Source: Ewingella americana (GTDB lineage Bacteria > Pseudomonadota > Gammaproteobacteria > Enterobacterales > Enterobacteriaceae). From it: a stretch of 64,000 nt of DNA. Of this stretch, positions 1 through 9,648 are shown piece by piece. The translations under genes were made by a program, and so were the position numbers. Each line of letters opens with the position of its first letter. The stretch's first letter is position 1. The notes under the pieces are model-generated. The model was not told the origin of the DNA. It saw only the letters and a program-made list of their open reading frames with translations, and did not search any database. The stretch spans positions 60,383 through 124,382 of the forward strand of contig NZ_RCZD01000014.1 of NCBI RefSeq assembly GCF_006438725.1, given 5' to 3'.

Positions 1-665
1 TGCTCGATGTTTTCGTTTTTCACATTCACCGCGCGGGTAACGCCCATTTTGCGCGCCAGATCCAGCCGATACTCATTCATATCAGTGATAACAACATGCC
101 GCGCGCCGACGTGTTTGCAAATCGCCGCCGCCATAATGCCAATCGGCCCGGCACCGCATACCAATACATCTTCGCCGACCAAATCAAAGGAGAGTGCGGT
201 ATGTACCGCATTGCCCAGTGGGTCAAAAATGGCCGCCAGATCGTCAGAAATATTGTCCGGGATTTTGAAGGCGTTAAAGGCGGGCAATACCAGATACTCA
301 GCAAAAGCGCCCGGGCGATTCACGCCCACGCCTTGCGTGTTACGGCACAGATGCGTGCGCCCACCCCGGCAGTTGCGGCAGTGTCCACAAGTGATATGCC
401 CTTCGCCGGAGACGCGATCCCCCAGCGCAAAGCCTTTCACTTCCTGGCCGATGCCGACCACTTCACCCACATATTCATGCCCCACCACCATCGGAACCGG
501 AATGGTTTTTTGCGACCATTCATCCCAGTTATAAATATGCACGTCGGTGCCACAAATGGCGGTTTTACGGATTTTAATCAACAGATCGTTATGGCCCAAC
601 TCCGGCACCGGCGCATCGGTCATCCAGATGCCTTCTTCACGCTTTAACTTTGCTAACGCTTTCAT
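1..665 (-). CDS. tdh: L-threonine 3-dehydrogenase, 3' end cut by window edge
   Basis: Zinc-dependent medium-chain dehydrogenase that oxidises L-threonine to 2-amino-3-ketobutyrate with NAD+. The reading frame opens at the ATG at 665 and runs off the left edge without a stop, so about 221 N-terminal residues are visible. Seen: the catalytic-zinc segment with CGTDVH near residue 40, GHEYVGEV, the structural-zinc cysteine cluster ([15 protein letters not shown]), and the start of the NAD Rossmann motif ([12 protein letters not shown]). It lies 9 bp downstream of kbl on the same strand, the usual kbl-tdh operon for threonine breakdown to glycine. Confidence 0.95.
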   Translation of the reverse strand, partial: MKALAKLKREEGIWMTDAPVPELGHNDLLIKIRKTAICGTDVHIYNWDEWSQKTIPVPMVVGHEYVGEVVGIGQEVKGFALGDRVSGEGHITCGHCRNCRGGRTHLCRNTQGVGVNRPGAFAEYLVLPAFNAFKIPDNISDDLAAIFDPLGNAVHTALSFDLVGEDVLVCGAGPIGIMAAAICKHVGARHVVITDMNEYRLDLARKMGVTRAVNVKNENIE

Positions 666-674
666 GCAGCTTCC

Positions 675-1868
675 TCAGGCAATAACGCCAAGCTTTTTAC
701 CAATGCGGGTGAAGGCGTCCACAGCCTGTTCGATTTGTTCGGTGCTGTGAGCGGCAGACATCTGAGTACGGATGCGCGCCTGGCCTTTTGGCACGACAGG
801 GAAGAAGAAACCGGTGACATAGATGCCTTCATGCTGCAACAAAGAGGCAAACTCCTGCGCCAGTTTGGCCTCACCCAGCATCACGGGAATAATCGCGTGA
901 TCGGCACCCGCCAGCGTAAAACCGGCGGCGGTCATTTTTTCGCGGAACAGTTTGGCATTGCTCATCAAACGCTGGCGCAGTTCGCTGCCCTCTTCCAGCA
1001 TCGACAGGACTTTTAGCGAAGCCGCGACAATTGACGGCGCGAGAGAGTTGGAGAACAGATAAGGACGGGAGCGCTGGCGCAGCCAGTCGATCACCTCTTT
1101 TCGCGCAGCGGTGTAACCGCCGGAAGCACCACCCAACGCCTTGCCGAGCGTGCCGGTAATAATGTCTACCCTTCCTATCACGTCGCAATATTCGTGCGTT
1201 CCGCGACCGTGCTCACCAACAAAACCGACGGCATGAGAATCATCCACCATCACCAGTGCGTCGTAACGTTCGGCCAGATCGCAAATACCACTCAGGTTGG
1301 CGATGACACCATCCATTGAAAAGACGCCATCGGTGGCCACCATGATATGTCGCGCACCGTCTGCTTTGGCTTTTTCTAGACAGGCCTCAAGTTCGGCCAT
1401 GTCGTTATTGGCATAACGGTAGCGTTTAGCCTTACATAAACGCACACCGTCAATGATCGAGGCATGATTGAGCGCATCAGAAATGATGGCATCTTCCGCG
1501 CCGAGCAGGGTTTCGAACAGCCCGCCGTTCGCATCAAAACAGGAGGAATAGAGGATTGCATCGTCCATGCAAAGGAAATCGGCCAGGCGGCCTTCCAGTT
1601 CTTTGTGCGCATCCTGTGTTCCACAGATAAAGCGCACCGAAGCCATGCCAAAACCATGGCTGTCGAGGCCGGCCTTGGCAGCAGTGATCAACTCTGGGTG
1701 GTTAGCTAAACCGAGGTAATTGTTGGCGCAGAAATTGATGACCGGTTGGCCTCCTACAGTGATTTTCGCCTGCTGAGCGGAGGTAAGGATGCGCTCTTCT
1801 TTAAACAGGCCATCAGCACGTGCCTGATCCAGATCTTCTTCCAACTGGCGATAAAACGAAACGGACAT
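675..1868 (-). CDS. kbl: 2-amino-3-ketobutyrate coenzyme A ligase
   Basis: PLP enzyme of the alpha-oxoamine synthase family. It cleaves 2-amino-3-ketobutyrate with CoA to glycine and acetyl-CoA, the step after Tdh. The 397-residue product starts MSVSFYRQL, carries the substrate/PLP pocket (DDSHAVGF, about residue 208) and the Schiff-base lysine motif ([10 protein letters not shown], about residue 240). The frame is open for 35 codons further upstream, but the ATG at 1868 has an AGGAGA ribosome site seven bases before it and gives the family's normal length. Operon with tdh, divergent from hldD. Confidence 0.96.
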   Translation of the reverse strand: MSVSFYRQLEEDLDQARADGLFKEERILTSAQQAKITVGGQPVINFCANNYLGLANHPELITAAKAGLDSHGFGMASVRFICGTQDAHKELEGRLADFLCMDDAILYSSCFDANGGLFETLLGAEDAIISDALNHASIIDGVRLCKAKRYRYANNDMAELEACLEKAKADGARHIMVATDGVFSMDGVIANLSGICDLAERYDALVMVDDSHAVGFVGEHGRGTHEYCDVIGRVDIITGTLGKALGGASGGYTAARKEVIDWLRQRSRPYLFSNSLAPSIVAASLKVLSMLEEGSELRQRLMSNAKLFREKMTAAGFTLAGADHAIIPVMLGEAKLAQEFASLLQHEGIYVTGFFFPVVPKGQARIRTQMSAAHSTEQIEQAVDAFTRIGKKLGVIA

Positions 1869-2067
1869 AACGTTATCTCCTGAAAATGACTCATTCATCA
1901 GACACATTACTAATCCGCCTAAGGAATAACGAGGGAAGCTGCCAGAATATCTTCGTTTTGCAGCATAGTTCACGCCTTAAGACTTGATAGATAAGAATGC
2001 GACTTATCGGATAGCTTCCCAATGTGGCCTGCATTATGAAGTGTTATGATATCGCCAACTGTATAAG

Positions 2068-2090
2068 TCACGCATGGTGCGTGATTTTCT
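2068..2090 (+). promoter_or_regulatory. Hairpin with U-rich tail in the hldD leader
   Basis: TCACGCA-TGG-TGCGTGA is a perfect 7-bp inverted repeat followed by ATTTTCT, ending about 21 bp before the hldD ATG. It looks like a small intrinsic terminator or attenuator facing the LPS operon. No promoter was mapped, so it may equally be an mRNA-end structure or a protein site. Confidence 0.35.
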
Positions 2091-2111
2091 AAATGATTAA
2101 AGGTGAGTCCC

Positions 2112-3044
2112 ATGATAATCGTCACTGGCGGCGCTGGTTTTATCGGCAGCAACATCATTAAATCGCTCAATGCTATGGGATACCGCGATATTTTAGTGGT
2201 GGACAACCTGAAAGACGGCACCAAATTCGTCAATCTGGTCGATCTGGATATCGCGGATTACTGTGATAAAGAAGATTTCATTGCCAGCATTGTTGCAGGC
2301 GATGATCTTGGCGAAATCGATGCGATTTTCCATGAAGGTGCCTGTTCATCCACCACCGAATGGGATGGCAAGTACATGATGGACAATAACTATCAGTACT
2401 CGAAAGATATCCTGCATTTCTGTCTGGACCGCGGCATTCCTTTCCTCTACGCCTCGTCCGCCGCGACCTACGGCAGCCAGAGCATCAGCTTTATAGAAGA
2501 CCGTAAATATGAACAACCGCTGAACGTTTACGGCTACTCCAAATTCCTGTTTGACCAGTACGTGCGTGATATTTTGCCGCAGGCTGAGTCGCAGGTTTGT
2601 GGTTTTCGCTACTTCAACGTTTATGGCCCACGCGAAGGCCATAAAGGCAGCATGGCGAGCGTCGCGTTCCATCTGAATAATCAGATTAATGCGGGTGAGA
2701 ATCCAAAACTGTTCGCCGGTAGCGAAGGCTTCAAGCGTGACTTTATCTACGTTGGCGACGTGGCGGCGGTCAACCTGTGGTTTTGGCAAAACGGCGTTTC
2801 CGGCATTTTCAACTGCGGAACCGGGCGTTCAGAGTCTTTCCAGGCTGTGGCAGAAGCGGTCATCGAACACCACCAAACCGGCCACATAGAAACCATTCCC
2901 TTCCCGGAAAAATTGAAAGGTCGCTACCAGTCCTTTACGCAGGCCGATATGTCAGCCCTGCGCGCAGCGGGTTATGACAAACCGTTCAAAACCGTCGCCG
3001 AAGGCGTGGCTGAATACATGGCCTGGCTGAACCGCGCGGTTTAA
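2112..3044 (+). CDS. hldD: ADP-L-glycero-D-manno-heptose 6-epimerase
   Basis: Short-chain dehydrogenase/epimerase that converts ADP-D-glycero- to ADP-L-glycero-D-manno-heptose, the donor used by WaaC, WaaF and WaaQ. The 310 residues equal the E. coli length. Seen: N-terminal nucleotide-binding GGAGFIGSN, the SSAATYG segment and the catalytic YGYSK (about residue 140). A GTG three codons earlier is possible, but the ATG at 2112 follows AGGTGA and gives the standard N-terminus MIIVTGG. First gene of the plus-strand run hldD-waaF-waaC. Confidence 0.97.
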   Translation: MIIVTGGAGFIGSNIIKSLNAMGYRDILVVDNLKDGTKFVNLVDLDIADYCDKEDFIASIVAGDDLGEIDAIFHEGACSSTTEWDGKYMMDNNYQYSKDILHFCLDRGIPFLYASSAATYGSQSISFIEDRKYEQPLNVYGYSKFLFDQYVRDILPQAESQVCGFRYFNVYGPREGHKGSMASVAFHLNNQINAGENPKLFAGSEGFKRDFIYVGDVAAVNLWFWQNGVSGIFNCGTGRSESFQAVAEAVIEHHQTGHIETIPFPEKLKGRYQSFTQADMSALRAAGYDKPFKTVAEGVAEYMAWLNRAV

Positions 3045-3088
3045 CACCGGCGTTGAGCAAAGCGTTTATTGACGAATGAGAGTACGGA

Positions 3089-4138
3089 ATGAAAATGCTG
3101 GTCATTGGCCCTTCCTGGGTGGGCGACATGATGATGTCGCAAAGTCTTTACCGGACCATTAAGGCCAATGCGCCAGCGGCAGAGATTGATGTCATGGCGC
3201 CGGCGTGGTGTCGACCTTTGCTCGACAGAATGCCGGAAGTCAGCCGGGCATTGCCCATGCCTCTGGGCCATGGCGCTCTTGAGCTTGGTGAACGGCGTCG
3301 TTTAGGCATTGAGTTACGCGACAACCATTATCAACGCGCTTTCGTGTTGCCGAATTCTTTTAAGTCAGCGCTGGTGCCTTTCTTCGCGAAGATCCCTCAA
3401 CGTACCGGCTGGCGCGGAGAGATGCGCTACGGTTTGCTCAACGACTTGCGCGTACTGGATAAACAAGCCTTTCCGCTGATGGTTCAGCGCTATGCCGCGC
3501 TGGCTTATGATGCAACGCAGATAAAATCCGCCACTGATTTACCTCAGCCTCTGCTTTGGCCACAGTTGCAGGTCGCACAGGCGGAGATTGGCGCGATCAG
3601 CGAACAATTTACGCTCTCTGCTTCACGCCCAATCATTGGCTTCTGCCCTGGTGCTGAGTTTGGCCCAGCTAAACGCTGGCCGCATTATCACTACGCAGCA
3701 TTGGCCGAAAAACTCATCACCGAAGGGTATCAGGTCGTGCTGTTCGGCTCGGTGAAAGATCATCCTGCGGGTGAAGATATCCGTCTGTCATTAACCGTGC
3801 AGGCTCAGGCTCTTTGCCTTAATCTGGCCGGTAAAACCTCGCTGGATCAAGCCGTTGTCCTTATTGCCGCCTGTCAGGCGGTGGTCAGCAATGATTCTGG
3901 CCTGATGCACGTTGCCGCTGCACTCAATAAACCCTTGGTCGCACTGTACGGCCCGAGCAGCCCGGACTTCACCCCGCCACTGAGCCAGCATGCCAAAGTC
4001 ATTCGCCTCATCACTGGTTATCACAAGGTGCGTAAAGGCGATGCCGAGCAGGGCTATCACCAGAGTCTGATCGATATTCAACCCGAACAGGTTTATCAGG
4101 AACTGTCACAACTGCTGGCTACAAGGATGGAACGTTAA
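3089..4138 (+). CDS. waaF: ADP-heptose:LPS heptosyltransferase II
   Basis: GT9 inner-membrane-associated enzyme that adds the second L,D-heptose to the inner core. 349 residues. N-terminal IGPSWVGDMMMSQSLY is the WaaF signature. The donor-site half carries FCPGAEFGPAKRWP (about residue 190) and SNDSGLMHVAAAL (about 268), followed by YGPSSPDFTPP. Stop and next start share one base (TAATG) with waaC, implying coupled translation. Confidence 0.96.
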   Translation: MKMLVIGPSWVGDMMMSQSLYRTIKANAPAAEIDVMAPAWCRPLLDRMPEVSRALPMPLGHGALELGERRRLGIELRDNHYQRAFVLPNSFKSALVPFFAKIPQRTGWRGEMRYGLLNDLRVLDKQAFPLMVQRYAALAYDATQIKSATDLPQPLLWPQLQVAQAEIGAISEQFTLSASRPIIGFCPGAEFGPAKRWPHYHYAALAEKLITEGYQVVLFGSVKDHPAGEDIRLSLTVQAQALCLNLAGKTSLDQAVVLIAACQAVVSNDSGLMHVAAALNKPLVALYGPSSPDFTPPLSQHAKVIRLITGYHKVRKGDAEQGYHQSLIDIQPEQVYQELSQLLATRMER

Positions 4139-5103
4139 TGCGGGTATTGATCGTCAAAACGTCGTCTATGGGCGATGTCCTGCATACGCTTCCAGCCTTA
4201 ACCGATGCAGCTAAGGCCATCCCCGGCATCTCATTTGACTGGGTCGTGGAAGAAGGCTTTGCGCAGATCCCCAGTTGGCACCCGGCGGTAGATCGCGTTA
4301 TCCCCGTGGCAATTCGCCGCTGGAGAAAAAACTGGTTTGGTTCTGAAACCCGTCAACAGCGCTGTGACTTTAAAAGAGAATTACAGTTACGCACCTATGA
4401 CGCGGTCATCGACGCGCAGGGCCTGATTAAGAGTGCTGCGCTGATCACCCGCGTGGCCAAAGGCAAAAAGCACGGCCAGGATGCAAAAAGCGCCCGCGAG
4501 CCTTTTGCCAGCTGGTTCTTTAATCAACGTCACGACATTGATAAAAAGCAGCATGCGGTTGAACGTACCCGCGAACTTTTCGCTAAAAGTCTGGGCTATG
4601 AAAAACCGACAACACCGGGCGATTACGCGATTGCCACACGTTTTTTGTCACAGCTTCCGGCAGATGCCAACCGCTATCTGGTCTTTCTGCACGCCACAAC
4701 GCGCGCAGATAAACACTGGCCGGAGAGTCACTGGCGAGAGCTGATAGGGTTACTCCAGGCTAACGGTATTCGTATCAAACTGCCCTGGGGGGCGGAGCAT
4801 GAATACCAACGGGCACTTAGACTCGCCGAAGGTTTTGAACATGTTGAAGTGCTGCCAAAACTCAACTTGCAACAGGTCGCGGAAATTCTGGCTGGCGCGA
4901 AGGCCGTTGTTTCGGTCGATACCGGCCTGAGTCATCTCACCGCCGCCCTGGACCGCCCGAATATCACGCTCTACGGCCCTACGGATCCGGGTTTGATTGG
5001 GGGGTATGGAAAAAATCAAATGTCATTAACGGCTGAAGATAAAAATATGGCCAGCATTTCTCCTGCAACCGTAATCGAAGCAATGGAAGGGGTACTTCCA
5101 TGA
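4138..5103 (+). CDS. waaC: ADP-heptose:LPS heptosyltransferase I
   Basis: GT9 enzyme that adds the first L,D-heptose to Kdo2-lipid A. 321 residues. Seen: MRVLIVKTSSMGDVLHTLP at the N-terminus (Rossmann strand plus acceptor-binding loop), DAQGLIKSA near residue 90, the donor motif VDTGLSHLTAAL near 262 and LYGPTDPGLIGGYG. Start overlaps the waaF stop, and the stop overlaps the next gene by ATGA. Composition is similar to hldD and waaF; AT content rises sharply in the next gene. Confidence 0.95.
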   Translation: MRVLIVKTSSMGDVLHTLPALTDAAKAIPGISFDWVVEEGFAQIPSWHPAVDRVIPVAIRRWRKNWFGSETRQQRCDFKRELQLRTYDAVIDAQGLIKSAALITRVAKGKKHGQDAKSAREPFASWFFNQRHDIDKKQHAVERTRELFAKSLGYEKPTTPGDYAIATRFLSQLPADANRYLVFLHATTRADKHWPESHWRELIGLLQANGIRIKLPWGAEHEYQRALRLAEGFEHVEVLPKLNLQQVAEILAGAKAVVSVDTGLSHLTAALDRPNITLYGPTDPGLIGGYGKNQMSLTAEDKNMASISPATVIEAMEGVLP

Positions 5104-6269
5104 AAAAACTGCATATTATCAACTTAGAAAAAATGGGCGGTGTAGAACGCCTCTTTCTTCAGTACGTTAATGAAGATATCGAGAACACCAATGAGATCCT
5201 TTGTATCAATAGTGTGGTTGGCAGTGAAATTGAGAAAAAGCTCTCAGGAAAAAAAATCAATTACGTAAACCGTATATTCAATGCTTTTTCAACGCGTTAC
5301 CCTCAGTTCTTGCGCAAATTTGTATTAAAACGCAAAATTGAAAAAGCCAATGCCGACGTCATTATTGTTTGGGATCTCGTCCCGGTCTTATCGGCAAAAC
5401 CGGCACGGGGAAAATTAGTTTATTATGATCACGGATGTTCATGGCGATATCCAAAGAACAGCAAAACATTGGGCTTTTTCTCCATGCTCGATGGTGTGAT
5501 ATCGGCATCATGGGCATCCAAACGTGTTATGGAACTTCGTTTCAACCTGCCTTTATCGGTTGAAGTATTACCGAATCGTATTCTGACCCCAACCGGTATT
5601 CACCATAGCCCGAAAGTACCACCCGATACACTAAGGATCGGTACTGCATCCAGGCTTGTCACTCTGAAAGGTATCAGTGTGTCACTGCTTATGATGCAAG
5701 AACTGATCAGACGCGGGCATAAAGTACAGCTAGAAATTGCGGGGAAAGGTCCTGACCGCGCACTTTTTGAAACCCTGACGGCGAAACTGCAACTGAGTGA
5801 GCATGTGATCTTCACGGGTTTCCAAGACAATGTTGCTGATTTTTTCAACCGGACCGACGTGTATATGAGCACACCGATAACAGAGCCTTTCGGCTTATCC
5901 TGTCTGGAAGCGCTTTATTTTGGTGTGCCCGTGATCTTCCCACTCGTTGATGGGCAACCGGAAGCCATAAAAGATAAAGAGTGTGGGCTGGGATTAACAC
6001 CGACTGTCAGTATTGAAGAACATGAAAAACTGACAGGGATACATATCGACTTTCCTTATGATGTTTATGATCCTGTTAAAGACCAACTTGTCGCACCAAA
6101 ATTGCTTTGCCATATTGATTGCGCCAATGCGATAGAGCAATTATTGCAAAAAGATAACTATCAGCGCATGAGCGAAAATGCATATAGGTTAACCACTGAA
6201 GCTCTCGATTACGCTTCATTTAAGACACGATTTGAAGTGATTTTGACTCGTTTTGTCGCAATTGCGTAA
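5100..6269 (+). CDS. LPS core glycosyltransferase, family GT4
   Basis: 389-residue GT-B glycosyltransferase. The N-terminal MGGVERLFLQYV loop matches the GGxE/GGVER acceptor-side motif of GT4 enzymes. The C-terminal half holds RIGTASRLVTLKG, the donor-site EPFGLSCLEALYFGVPV (E-x7-E motif, about residue 260) and DGQPEAI. It overlaps waaC by ATGA, so it belongs to the hldD-waaFC transcript, and precedes waaL. Sugar donor and linkage cannot be read from sequence; position suggests an outer-core hexose transferase. Markedly AT-richer than waaC, a usual sign of a variable LPS segment. Confidence 0.85.
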   Translation: MKKLHIINLEKMGGVERLFLQYVNEDIENTNEILCINSVVGSEIEKKLSGKKINYVNRIFNAFSTRYPQFLRKFVLKRKIEKANADVIIVWDLVPVLSAKPARGKLVYYDHGCSWRYPKNSKTLGFFSMLDGVISASWASKRVMELRFNLPLSVEVLPNRILTPTGIHHSPKVPPDTLRIGTASRLVTLKGISVSLLMMQELIRRGHKVQLEIAGKGPDRALFETLTAKLQLSEHVIFTGFQDNVADFFNRTDVYMSTPITEPFGLSCLEALYFGVPVIFPLVDGQPEAIKDKECGLGLTPTVSIEEHEKLTGIHIDFPYDVYDPVKDQLVAPKLLCHIDCANAIEQLLQKDNYQRMSENAYRLTTEALDYASFKTRFEVILTRFVAIA

Positions 6270-6289
6270 GCTACCAGGAATGACTTTTC

Positions 6290-7558
6290 ATGATCAGAAG
6301 AGAAACACCCCATCCGATATTTAGCTATCTCATCTATTTCGGATGCTTAGTGAGTTTTTGTACTGTTACATTTAACGTGGATATCGGCCGTAATATTTTT
6401 TTTGTAGCCAGCTACTTGGCTTTTATTGCATTTATATTAAATCTAAAATATTACACTCGAAAAGTTGAACTGCTCTATGCGCCAATATCTTGTATTGCAG
6501 TAGGCTTAGCATGCATCCTCTGGATTGAAGCCTATAAACAACCCGGTGATTATATAACCATTTACCGTGCCTATATGGTCACGGGTAAACTGCTTATTGC
6601 CACAGGTTTTGTTCTTCTAATCTCCCTGAATGAGCGCATTGATTTCAAGAAGTTACTGAAGACTGTGGTAATCGCCTTGGGTCTGGCGGCAAATTCATAC
6701 GCTATTTATCAAAGTATTGTTAACAATCAGTTGCGCGTAGAGTTGAATTTTGATCGTGCAACCATAGCAGCTTATGTTATTACTGCCATTGATCTTGTCA
6801 TGTTATATTCTCTGCTACATATTAATAAGAAGCACCGCATAATTTTATTCACCTTAGGTTTCGCGATGTGTTTTATTACAATAATCCATACACAAACCCG
6901 TGCAGCAATAATGATGTTCCCCATCATTAGTGTGATCATGTTTCTTTGCGATAAAAATATAAACCGACAGCAAAAAACAATATCTTGTGTCTCGATCTTA
7001 ATTTTAATACTGTTTAGTGCATTTTTCCTGAAAGGCATCATTCAGCAACGTGTTGAAGCTTTTAAAACAGATATGAACGACATGAACGAACTGTCCCAAA
7101 CTCAGCGGGATAATTCAATTGGCTCCCGATTGTCCATGTATAAGGTCGGTATTGCAGCAGGAAACCAACATGTTCTCGGCCAGTCAGCGGAACAGAGAAG
7201 CGCAGAGATCGCGACGATAGTCCAACAGCAACCTCTGTTGGCGGGTGCATTACCATATACTACGGTACATATGCATAACGAGCTGATTGAGACCTACTCG
7301 TTGCGCGGCATATGGGGATGTGTTTTATTGATTGTAATGTATGTGTCCTTGCTGTTGATTTCCCTGAAATCACAAAAAAACACCCTGCTATTCGCTGTGA
7401 CACTTTCTCTTATTATGTATGGTTTGAGTGATGTGTTATTTTTCAGCTCAGAAGCCACTGTAATATATGGACTCGCTGTTATTTTCAGTGTACTAATCGG
7501 TAACAATACGTTTAATCACGCTCTAATTTCGGAAAATGAGAGAAATGCCAACCACTAA
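6290..7558 (+). CDS. waaL: O-antigen ligase, WaaL family
   Basis: Polytopic inner-membrane ligase that moves O-antigen from undecaprenyl diphosphate to lipid A-core at the periplasmic face. 422 residues with about ten or more hydrophobic segments. Seen: TQTRAA near residue 201 (conserved Arg region) and, after a long periplasmic stretch (about 240-320), HMHNELIETYSLRG with the conserved His that family members need. Sequence is otherwise divergent, as WaaL usually is. Clearly AT-rich. Its end overlaps the next GT2 gene by 23 bp. Confidence 0.85.
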   Translation: MIRRETPHPIFSYLIYFGCLVSFCTVTFNVDIGRNIFFVASYLAFIAFILNLKYYTRKVELLYAPISCIAVGLACILWIEAYKQPGDYITIYRAYMVTGKLLIATGFVLLISLNERIDFKKLLKTVVIALGLAANSYAIYQSIVNNQLRVELNFDRATIAAYVITAIDLVMLYSLLHINKKHRIILFTLGFAMCFITIIHTQTRAAIMMFPIISVIMFLCDKNINRQQKTISCVSILILILFSAFFLKGIIQQRVEAFKTDMNDMNELSQTQRDNSIGSRLSMYKVGIAAGNQHVLGQSAEQRSAEIATIVQQQPLLAGALPYTTVHMHNELIETYSLRGIWGCVLLIVMYVSLLLISLKSQKNTLLFAVTLSLIMYGLSDVLFFSSEATVIYGLAVIFSVLIGNNTFNHALISENERNANH

Positions 7559-8531
7559 GCTACCGCTGCTATCGATCATTGTGCCTTTCCACGATAATGA
7601 AAAATTCATTATCGATGCGCTGGAGTCGTTGTTTAAACAGATCAACGATGAAGTGGAAGTGATCATTATAGACGATGGTTCAGAGGACAACTCAAAAACA
7701 TTAGTTGAGACGTTTCTTCAGTCAGTGTCGATGCGGCGGTTTTCTTTCATCAGCCAAAGTAATCAAGGGATAGCTGAAACCCGGAATGTGGGGCTGCAAA
7801 CGGCTACCGGTGTCTATGTGACATTTTTAGATGGCGACGATATTCTCAGCCCCTCCTATTACTCTACCCTTGCTCCTTATCTGAAGCAGGATGAATTCGA
7901 CATTATTGATTTTAATTTCCAGGAATTCACTGGTAATCCCCCGGTCGACAGCGTCCAGATGAATTCAAGCTGCACGCCTTATGATTTTAAAGAGTCAGAA
8001 ACCGATGGCTTGAAGTCAATTTTTGAACGTTCAAACTGGCACTTATGGAGTCGGATTTTTAGACGGGAATTACTTAAAGGCGATAATTTTGTAAAGGGTC
8101 GTCGGTACGAGGATGTGATTTTTACGCCATTCCAATATTTTAAAACTAAGAAAATTGCCCATATTGATGAGCAGCTTTATTTTTATCGCATAAATAACCA
8201 AGGTATAACAAGAAATATTCGTGAAAAGGATATCGAGGATATTCTTTTTGCCATGTATAAAATGCTCTATTTTATCAAGACGCATCATAACGATATTGAA
8301 ATAGCCAATCTGGTCGCTCCGATGATAGAGAATTGTTTTGTCGAAGTGAGGAAAATGACTAAGAAAATTCACGGTTATTACTACTACACACCGACAACCA
8401 TTGAGCTCTTTAAGTTAGCCGCCAGTGTGTGTAAGGACACAAATCTTTCCCGTAGGAAATATTTTCAGATGAAATACCCAACATTGGATACTTACATCTC
8501 TAAAGTAAATTCAATCTTAAAAATAAGATAG
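7536..8531 (+). CDS. Glycosyltransferase family 2 (outer core)
   Basis: 331-residue GT-A enzyme. LSIIVPFHDNEKF opens the nucleotide-binding domain, IIDDGSEDNS follows near residue 45, and the metal-binding DxD is in FLDGDDIL near residue 92. WSRIFRRELL and RRYEDVIFTP (about 170-195) match the acceptor part of WaaV/CpsI-like GT2 proteins. The start may be ATG 7536 or, three codons later, 7545; neither ribosome site is strong and translation is probably coupled to waaL. It ends 19 bp from a convergent gene with no clear terminator between. Acceptor and donor unknown. Confidence 0.82.
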   Translation: MREMPTTKLPLLSIIVPFHDNEKFIIDALESLFKQINDEVEVIIIDDGSEDNSKTLVETFLQSVSMRRFSFISQSNQGIAETRNVGLQTATGVYVTFLDGDDILSPSYYSTLAPYLKQDEFDIIDFNFQEFTGNPPVDSVQMNSSCTPYDFKESETDGLKSIFERSNWHLWSRIFRRELLKGDNFVKGRRYEDVIFTPFQYFKTKKIAHIDEQLYFYRINNQGITRNIREKDIEDILFAMYKMLYFIKTHHNDIEIANLVAPMIENCFVEVRKMTKKIHGYYYYTPTTIELFKLAASVCKDTNLSRRKYFQMKYPTLDTYISKVNSILKIR

Positions 8532-8550
8532 ATGAGTGGCCATTTTTACT

Positions 8551-9648
8551 TTAGTTTACGCCCATGTCCAGATGAGTAATTAACTCAGCATACACCCGCT
8601 CTGGCTGAATAACCCCCATAGGGCTAATTTTCTCCAGCGCAAGAGTATGTCCTGTACGCGATACCTGAATAATACGATGCAGTTCGTTATCCTGAATAGG
8701 CCCCGTAGAACGGGAGTCAGCAGTGACAAAAAGGCTGATAGTTTTTGTCTTTAAAGCAACGGCCAAATGCAACGGTCCTGTGTCACCGGTTACCAATACG
8801 TCAAACCCATCAATTATAGTAATCAATTGCTGCAAGTCTGTTTTACCGATCAGATTATCAATAATATCTTTTGTTTTATCAGACAGTTGCTTGAGCATCG
8901 CTTCGCCTCGATCCACATCTGTTCCGCCCCCAATCAATACAATCCTGGCGTTAGGATGGTTGCTGGATAACATATCAGCCAGCTTTACAAAGTGTCCGAC
9001 AGGCCAGCAACGCGACTCCGTCGAAGCGCCTATTTGCATGCCAATGACGGTATGGTCAAGGTCTTTTACTCCGGGCTGATAAGGTGAGGGGATTTCCATA
9101 GAAACATTACTGCTGTCACAGCCTAATACGCTGGCCAGTTCAACCTTGCGCCGGACAAAATGTCCATAATAATTGAAAACATAATTTGAAAGCCACTCTT
9201 CCATTCCACAAATACCATCCATGTAATTGTCTCTGATGATATAATTCACACCAGACATCACAGCACTTATTACATCGTACGGAAGATGTGAATGAAGAAT
9301 TAAAGCAAGATCTGGCTGATGTTCTTTTAGCGATGCTACCAGTACAGGGAGTGATTTGACTTTATTATCCCAATAGACAACACGATCATAATGGATACCG
9401 TTATCTACCAAATGTTGATTTTTTCGGTGCGCAACTAAAGTGATATAAGCATCAGGGTAGCGCTGTCTAACCGCACGAATAACCGGGGTATTAAACATAA
9501 AATCCCCCAATGCTGTCGTGGAATAGATAACAATACTCTCAAATTGGATTTGATTATTAAGGGTTGATTTATCAAGCAACCGGCCATGATTGGCAACATA
9601 ACGACGTAAAAACCAATTGCTTAACTTTACTTTCCACTTTTTAGACAT
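8551..9648 (-). CDS. Heptosyltransferase-like glycosyltransferase, family GT9
   Basis: 365-residue GT9 protein. After about 35 basic N-terminal residues comes the Rossmann entry IVIYSTTALGDFMFNTPVI; the donor half has GMQIGASTESRCWP (about residue 205) and VTGDTGPLHLAVAL (about 292). The family transfers heptoses or related sugars to the LPS core. The gene sits opposite to the waaL run and overlaps the upstream deacetylase gene by 8 bp, so the two are one transcript. A role as an extra (fourth) heptosyltransferase of the outer core is inference; the donor could be another sugar. Confidence 0.8.
   Translation of the reverse strand: MSKKWKVKLSNWFLRRYVANHGRLLDKSTLNNQIQFESIVIYSTTALGDFMFNTPVIRAVRQRYPDAYITLVAHRKNQHLVDNGIHYDRVVYWDNKVKSLPVLVASLKEHQPDLALILHSHLPYDVISAVMSGVNYIIRDNYMDGICGMEEWLSNYVFNYYGHFVRRKVELASVLGCDSSNVSMEIPSPYQPGVKDLDHTVIGMQIGASTESRCWPVGHFVKLADMLSSNHPNARIVLIGGGTDVDRGEAMLKQLSDKTKDIIDNLIGKTDLQQLITIIDGFDVLVTGDTGPLHLAVALKTKTISLFVTADSRSTGPIQDNELHRIIQVSRTGHTLALEKISPMGVIQPERVYAELITHLDMGVN

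Noticed and set aside
96..647. Long plus-strand frames opposite tdh
   Set aside because: Shadow frames of a well-conserved tdh coding region; their products show no family features.
4284..4295. GGCGGTAGATCG, similar to the RfaH ops element
   Set aside because: It lies in the coding part of waaC, lacks the T at the conserved ops position and is not in a leader. Chance match.
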